A stretch of DNA of 64,000 nt from Amycolatopsis coloradensis (lineage in GTDB: Bacteria; Actinomycetota; Actinomycetes; Mycobacteriales; Pseudonocardiaceae), in the NCBI RefSeq assembly GCF_037997115.1, contig NZ_CP150484.1, positions 984,177 through 1,048,176 on the forward strand, read 5' to 3'. The position numbers and the translations under genes are program-made. Numbering within the stretch: the first letter of the stretch is position 1; the number at the start of each line of letters is the position of its first letter. The notes under the pieces were generated by a model. That model saw only the letters and a program-made list of their open reading frames with translations, had not been told where the DNA came from and did not search any database. Shown here in pieces: positions 59,936-64,000 of this stretch.

Positions 59936-60748
59936 GTGACTTCGAACCTGAGCTGGGTACCCCCCGAGGTCGACACGACCGTGCCGAATCCCGCCCGGGT
60001 CTACGACTACTGGCTCAACGGCGACCACAACTTCCAGGCCGACCGTGTCCTCGGCGAGCAGATCCTGAAGATCATGCCAGGGATCCGCGACGCGGCCCGC
60101 CTCAACCGGGCGTTCCTCCAGCGCGCCGCGCTGCACATGGTGGACGCGGGCGTGCGGCAGTTCCTCGACATCGGCTCCGGCATCCCGACCGTCGGCAACC
60201 TCCACGAGATCGTCCAGCGGATCGACCCGTCCTGCCGGGTGGTCTACGTCGACCGCGAGTCCGTCGCCGTGGCCCACGCCAAACTGCTGCTGCGCGGCAA
60301 CGACCGGTGCGCGGCGATCCAGGCCGACCTCCGCGACGTCAACGACATCCTCGACGCTCCCGAAACGAAGGAACTGCTGGACCTCGACCAGCCGGTCGGC
60401 CTGTTCATGTTGCTGCTGCTGCATTTCGTGCCGGACTCCTGGGATCCGCACGCGATACTGGCCCGCTATCGGGAGCGAATCGCCCCCGGCAGCTTCCTCG
60501 CCATCTCGCACGTCGCCGCCGACGCGAACTCGAGCGGCCTCGACGAGGCCATCGAGGCGTACAAGAGCACCCAGAACGACCCCATCCCCCGGACCCACGA
60601 CGAGGTGCTTTCGTTCTTCGCCGGATTCGACGTCGTCGAGCCCGGCGTCGTCGGCTGCGCGATGTGGAACCCCCAGGGAGCCGGCGACATGTCCGAGGAC
60701 CCGGAGATCAACGCGTTGCCGTACGCCGGGGTGGGCCGGAAACCCTGA
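59936..60748 (+). CDS. DUF574/Methyltransf_19 SAM-dependent methyltransferase
   Basis: A 270-residue protein from GTG 59936. The family opening PNPARVYDYWLNGDHNFQAD is followed by FLDIGSGIPTVGNLHEI, VVYVDRESVAVAHAK and LMLLLLHFVPDS, all characteristic of the actinomycete DUF574 group, which is often expanded in Streptomyces and Amycolatopsis. The substrate is unknown. The longer frame to 59879 has no family similarity at its start. A strong hairpin follows the stop. Confidence 0.87.
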   Translation: MTSNLSWVPPEVDTTVPNPARVYDYWLNGDHNFQADRVLGEQILKIMPGIRDAARLNRAFLQRAALHMVDAGVRQFLDIGSGIPTVGNLHEIVQRIDPSCRVVYVDRESVAVAHAKLLLRGNDRCAAIQADLRDVNDILDAPETKELLDLDQPVGLFMLLLLHFVPDSWDPHAILARYRERIAPGSFLAISHVAADANSSGLDEAIEAYKSTQNDPIPRTHDEVLSFFAGFDVVEPGVVGCAMWNPQGAGDMSEDPEINALPYAGVGRKP

Positions 60749-60756
60749 GCCCCGAT

Positions 60757-60809
60757 GTCATGAAAGGGTCGTTCAGGACATCTTTCGTCCTGAACGACCC
60801 CTTCATGAC
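60757..60809. terminator. Bidirectional hairpin between convergent genes
   Basis: GTCATGAAAGGGTCGTTCAG and its partner in 60787-60809 form a 23-base stem with one mismatch and a seven-base loop. It lies between the converging methyltransferase and secreted-protein stops and could end both transcripts. A T- and C-rich run follows on the plus strand (CCTTTCCCCCCT). Confidence 0.75.
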
Positions 60810-60829
60810 CTTTCCCCCCTCGCCCGGGA

Positions 60830-61315
60830 TCAGGGCACCACGTCGGTCACGGTGTCCTTGATGACCAGCCACTTGCCGTGCTCACGCACCAGCGTCAGGC
60901 TGATCGTGTAGTGCCGGTCGATGTTCTGCGACGGAGCCTTGTAGTAGGCGTCGAGGATCGCGTAGCCCATCTTGCAGCCCTCGACGACGGTGTGGGTCAC
61001 CGTCCACGGCATGCTCCACTCGTACGGGAGCTTGAACTGCACATCGACCACCGGGTCCACGTTGGCGTCGTAGCCGATGATCGTCTGGCCCTTACGGCCG
61101 ATGGTGACCATGTTCTGGTGGATGATCGCCCGGTAGCGGGCCTCGTCGCGTTTGTTGAAGCTGTCCATGTCCTCCCAGACCGCGCGGTCGAACGCGCGCT
61201 GACAGGCCTGCCGCTCCGTCTCCGCCTGCTGCTCGCCGGCCGCCGCGGCGGGCACGCCGATTCCCGCCGCGGCCACGACCAGCCCGGCCAACGCCGCGTA
61301 ATACCGCTTGCGCAT
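60830..61315 (-). CDS. Secreted SnoaL/NTF2-like protein
   Basis: A 161-residue exported protein with signal peptide about 1-27 (ALAGLVVAAAGIGVPAAAAG). The mature part begins with a charged helix containing Cys38 (RQACQRAFDRAVWEDMDSFN), then beta strands ending HGKWLVIKDTVTDVV, as in the NTF2/SnoaL barrel. A second Cys (EGCKMGY) may pair with the first. No catalytic residues are assigned. GAGGAG precedes the ATG. Confidence 0.7.
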   Translation of the reverse strand: MRKRYYAALAGLVVAAAGIGVPAAAAGEQQAETERQACQRAFDRAVWEDMDSFNKRDEARYRAIIHQNMVTIGRKGQTIIGYDANVDPVVDVQFKLPYEWSMPWTVTHTVVEGCKMGYAILDAYYKAPSQNIDRHYTISLTLVREHGKWLVIKDTVTDVVP

Positions 61316-61437
61316 GGGTTCTCCTCATCACGTCCCGTATTCCGTCCTCAGCAGGTTCGCCCGGCGGCGCATCACAGCTGCATCACTTCCGCACCGGCGC
61401 GGGCAGGCGGCCGGTTAACCTCGCGGAAGGGGGTGCG

Positions 61438-64000
61438 ATGGAGTTTCGGATACTGGGCCCGGTGCAGTGCCGCAGCGGCGCGCGGGCGCTGAAGCTGGCG
61501 GGCTCACGGCAGGAGCGGATCCTGGCCGCGCTGCTGCTCGGCGCCGATCGCGTAGTCTCGGTCTCCCGGCTGGTGGACGTCGTCTGGGACGAGGATCCGC
61601 CCGCCACGGCCACCCGGCAGATCCGCAATCTCACCACCGCGCTGAAACGCGCACTCGTCGCCGAGGGCGCCGACGACGACGTCCTGACCTCCGAAGGCCC
61701 CGGCTTCGTCCTGCGCCCGCGCGCCTTCGATCTGCGCACGTTCGAGGAGCACGTCTCGCGCGGCGAGTTCCGTGAAGCACTCGCGTGCTGGCACGGCCCG
61801 GCTCTGTCCGGTGTGGACAGTATGGCACTGCGCGGCGAGGCCGAAGAACTCGACGAGCGTCGTCTGTCCGTTGTGGAGCGTTGCCTCGACGAAGAGATCT
61901 CAGCCGGGGAGGACACCGTCGCTGAACTGACGGCGCTGGTCGCCGAACACCCGCTCCGGGAGCCGTTCGCCGGGCTGCTCATGCGCGCGCTGCACCAGCA
62001 AGGCAGGCAGGCCGACGCGCTGAACGTCTACCGGCAGGCGCGGACGCGGCTGGTGGAGGAACTCGGGATCGAACCCGGGCCGAAGCTGCGCGAACTCTAC
62101 GAGCGGATCCTCCGCGACGAGCCGGAATACGGCAAGACCCGGTGCTTCCTCCCTTACGACGTCCCGGATTTCACCGGCAGGGAAGCCGAGATCGGCCGTC
62201 TGCTCGACACCGTCCGGCTCGGCCGCCCGGTGGCCGTCGACGGGATGGCCGGTGTCGGCAAGACCTCGCTCGCCGTCCACGTCGCGCACCGGCTCGCCGC
62301 CGATTTCCCCGACGGGCAGCTGTTCGTGGATCTGCACGGGCATTCCCCCGCCCGTGAACCGCTCTCGCCCGAGGCCGCGCTCGAAGCCCTGCTCGGCCAG
62401 CTGGACATCCCGGCGAGCAGGCTCCCCGGCGGCGTGGAGCGGCGGGCCGAGCTCTGGCGCGCCCGAACGGCGGGCCGGTCACTGCTCGTGGTGCTCGACA
62501 ACGCCGCGAGCGCCGAACAGCTGAGACCGTTGGTGCCGGGTTCCGCCACGGTCGCGCTCGTGGTCACCAGCAGGCGCCGGCTGGCCGCGGTCGACGGTGC
62601 CGCGTCGATCAGTCTCGAAGTCCTGCCGGACGAACAGGCGAGCGCCCTGTTCGCGGCGGCGTCCGGACGACCCGGCTCGGGCGTGGCCGCGTTGTGCGGG
62701 AACCTGCCCCTGGCGATCCGGATCGCGGCGGCCCGGTTGCAGCATCGTCCACAATGGACTGTTGAGCACCTGGCCGAACGGCTGGGCTCCGAACACGACA
62801 GGCTGGCCGAGCTGAAGGTCGCCGGACGTGACGTGGCCGCGGCCTTCGCACTGTCCTATCGGGAACTCGACGCCGCGCAGCAGCGCATGTTCCGTTTGCT
62901 GGGAGGGAATCCCGGCACCGACATCGGAGTACCCGCGGCGGCCGCGCTGGCCGGTACCGGCGAGCACGAGGCCGAACGGCTGCTGGAGGACCTGCTCGAC
63001 GCCCACCTGCTCAGGCAGCCCGCACTGGGCCGCTACGCGTTCCACGACCTGATCGCCGAGCACGCCCGCACCGTCGCGCGCGACGAGGAATCGGGTCCGG
63101 CGATGACCAGGCTGCTCGATCACTACCGCGACGGCGGCGGCCCCGGCTGGTACCGCGAGGAGCGGGCGAACCTGGTCGCGGTGACGCGCCACGCGCTCGA
63201 CACCGGTCTCGACGAGTACGCCTGGCGGATCGCCGAGGACACCACGGAACACCTTCGGGAATGCGGGTATCTCGACGAGTTGCTCGCCGTGGCGCGGACC
63301 GGGGTCGCCGCCGCCCGCCGGATCGGGGATGCGCACGCGCTCCAGCTGAGCCTGGCGAGCCTCACTCTGGCGTTCTGGGAGAACGGGCGGCTCACCGAGG
63401 GGATGGACTGCGCCATGGAGCGGCTGGACGTCGTCCGGAGATCCGGCGATCGCGCGGCCGAAGCGATCGCGCTCTCCCGGGCGGGCGCCCTGCACAGCAT
63501 GCTCGGCCACTACGCCGAAGCGATCCGGTTCTACCGGGGCGGCCTGGCTGTCGCGGACGGCGACACCGACGCCGCCGCGACGCTGTGGACCAACCTCAGC
63601 AACACGCAGGAGGTCCTCGGCGACTTGGCCGGCGCGCTGGAGTCGGCCCGGCGGTCGGTGGCGCTGCGCGAGGACGACCGCGGCACGATCCTGAGTTCGG
63701 CCCAGCTCGGCCTCGTCCTCGCCCGGCTCGGCCACTTCGACGAAGCCTTCGCGACCATCGAGCGTTCGATCGGCTCATCGCGGGAACTCGGGTACCTGTT
63801 CGGTGAGGCGTGGAGCCGGATCGACCTCGCCGACGCCCTGCTGCTCGCCCATCGTCCGGGCGACGCGCGTGAGCAGGCCGGACGCGCGTGCGCGATCCTC
63901 ACCCGGCTCAACCATCCGCTGTTGCTGGCCATGGCGGCGAACAGCCTCGGAACCGCCTGCCTCGCGGCCGGCGAGACGACGACGGGCCTGCGGCAGCACC
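61438..64000 (+). CDS. AfsR/SARP-type regulator: BTAD + NB-ARC + TPR (cut by window end)
   Basis: At least 854 codons are present and the frame is still open at the edge. The winged helix begins EFRILGPVQCRSGARALKLA. The BTAD domain ends near residue 235 (EELGIEPGPKLRELYERIL). The NB-ARC ATPase shows VDGMAGVGKTSLAVHVAH and LLVVLDNAASAEQLRPLVPG. TPR-like helical pairs follow from about 590. GGAAGGGGG precedes ATG 61438. Domain order parallels the regulator at 12194-15097 but the sequence is only moderately similar. Target genes probably lie beyond the window. Confidence 0.88.
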   Translation, partial: MEFRILGPVQCRSGARALKLAGSRQERILAALLLGADRVVSVSRLVDVVWDEDPPATATRQIRNLTTALKRALVAEGADDDVLTSEGPGFVLRPRAFDLRTFEEHVSRGEFREALACWHGPALSGVDSMALRGEAEELDERRLSVVERCLDEEISAGEDTVAELTALVAEHPLREPFAGLLMRALHQQGRQADALNVYRQARTRLVEELGIEPGPKLRELYERILRDEPEYGKTRCFLPYDVPDFTGREAEIGRLLDTVRLGRPVAVDGMAGVGKTSLAVHVAHRLAADFPDGQLFVDLHGHSPAREPLSPEAALEALLGQLDIPASRLPGGVERRAELWRARTAGRSLLVVLDNAASAEQLRPLVPGSATVALVVTSRRRLAAVDGAASISLEVLPDEQASALFAAASGRPGSGVAALCGNLPLAIRIAAARLQHRPQWTVEHLAERLGSEHDRLAELKVAGRDVAAAFALSYRELDAAQQRMFRLLGGNPGTDIGVPAAAALAGTGEHEAERLLEDLLDAHLLRQPALGRYAFHDLIAEHARTVARDEESGPAMTRLLDHYRDGGGPGWYREERANLVAVTRHALDTGLDEYAWRIAEDTTEHLRECGYLDELLAVARTGVAAARRIGDAHALQLSLASLTLAFWENGRLTEGMDCAMERLDVVRRSGDRAAEAIALSRAGALHSMLGHYAEAIRFYRGGLAVADGDTDAAATLWTNLSNTQEVLGDLAGALESARRSVALREDDRGTILSSAQLGLVLARLGHFDEAFATIERSIGSSRELGYLFGEAWSRIDLADALLLAHRPGDAREQAGRACAILTRLNHPLLLAMAANSLGTACLAAGETTTGLRQH

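Noticed and set aside
58420..60748. Small terpene or secondary-metabolite cluster around the P450
   Set aside because: No terpene synthase, polyketide or peptide synthetase gene lies nearby; a P450 and a methyltransferase on opposite strands are not enough.

Overview
The window is about 64 kb of GC-rich actinomycete DNA. Third codon positions are almost always G or C, GTG and TTG starts are common, and the gene set is that of an arabinogalactan-containing filamentous actinomycete. The best guess is a Pseudonocardiaceae member, most likely Amycolatopsis. That rests on an arabinan cell-wall block with the gene content of the Mycobacterium tuberculosis Rv0224c-Rv0227c and Rv0236c/Rv0236A genes, three AfsR/SARP-type regulators, and genes resembling those for 10-methyl-branched fatty acids; it is an inference. 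Bases 1-11 match the 3' end of the Illumina adapter, so the window begins at a contig end of a draft assembly.

Layout. 51-4120: zinc alcohol dehydrogenase divergent from its TetR regulator, an anti-sigma-like ATPase, and a methyltransferase/TetR pair, with clear palindromic operators. 4317-10038: YhgE/Pip protein and an MMPL exporter carrying a reduced ABC-type ATPase domain, divergent from a TetR regulator. 10043-17414: a secreted protein, alpha-carbonic anhydrase preceded by a possible leader ORF, then a histidine kinase / response regulator / SARP-NTPase-TPR operon. 17529-23906: secreted SGNH hydrolase, a FAD-oxidoreductase/methyltransferase pair of the 10-methyl fatty acid type, a sigma gene fused by deletion to a TPP-enzyme tail, a GH16-like protein and a GntR regulator. 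23959-30732: a RecB-like nuclease/helicase with a small partner and a second SARP-ATPase regulator. 30854-33254: dehalogenase-like hydrolase, a decayed IS481 transposase and a frameshifted gene. 33441-38238: ECF sigma factor, secreted SH3/peptidase-like protein, MarR and PucR regulators. 38476-53288: the arabinan/cell-envelope region (DUF3068, methyltransferases, GT4, acyltransferase-like protein, DUF2613 mini-protein, GT-C-like membrane proteins, flippase, AftD). 53297-64000: substrate-binding/VWA fusion, PAS-GGDEF-EAL protein with a degenerate EAL domain, secreted lipase-like hydrolase, P450, DUF574-type methyltransferase, secreted SnoaL-like protein and a third SARP regulator cut by the window end.

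How it works together. The envelope region is the most coherent unit. It holds lipid-carrier or sugar transfer candidates (GT4, GT-C), a flippase, the terminal arabinofuranosyltransferase AftD, and a three-gene operon joining a membrane protein, a 59-residue DUF2613 protein and a HHxxxDG acyltransferase-like enzyme. Three promoters or start regions in this block carry variants of an inverted repeat TTACC-N4-GGTAA, which could mark a shared regulator. Small dispersed repeats lie just downstream of several stop codons and look like transcript-end elements. No rRNA, tRNA or CRISPR array was seen.
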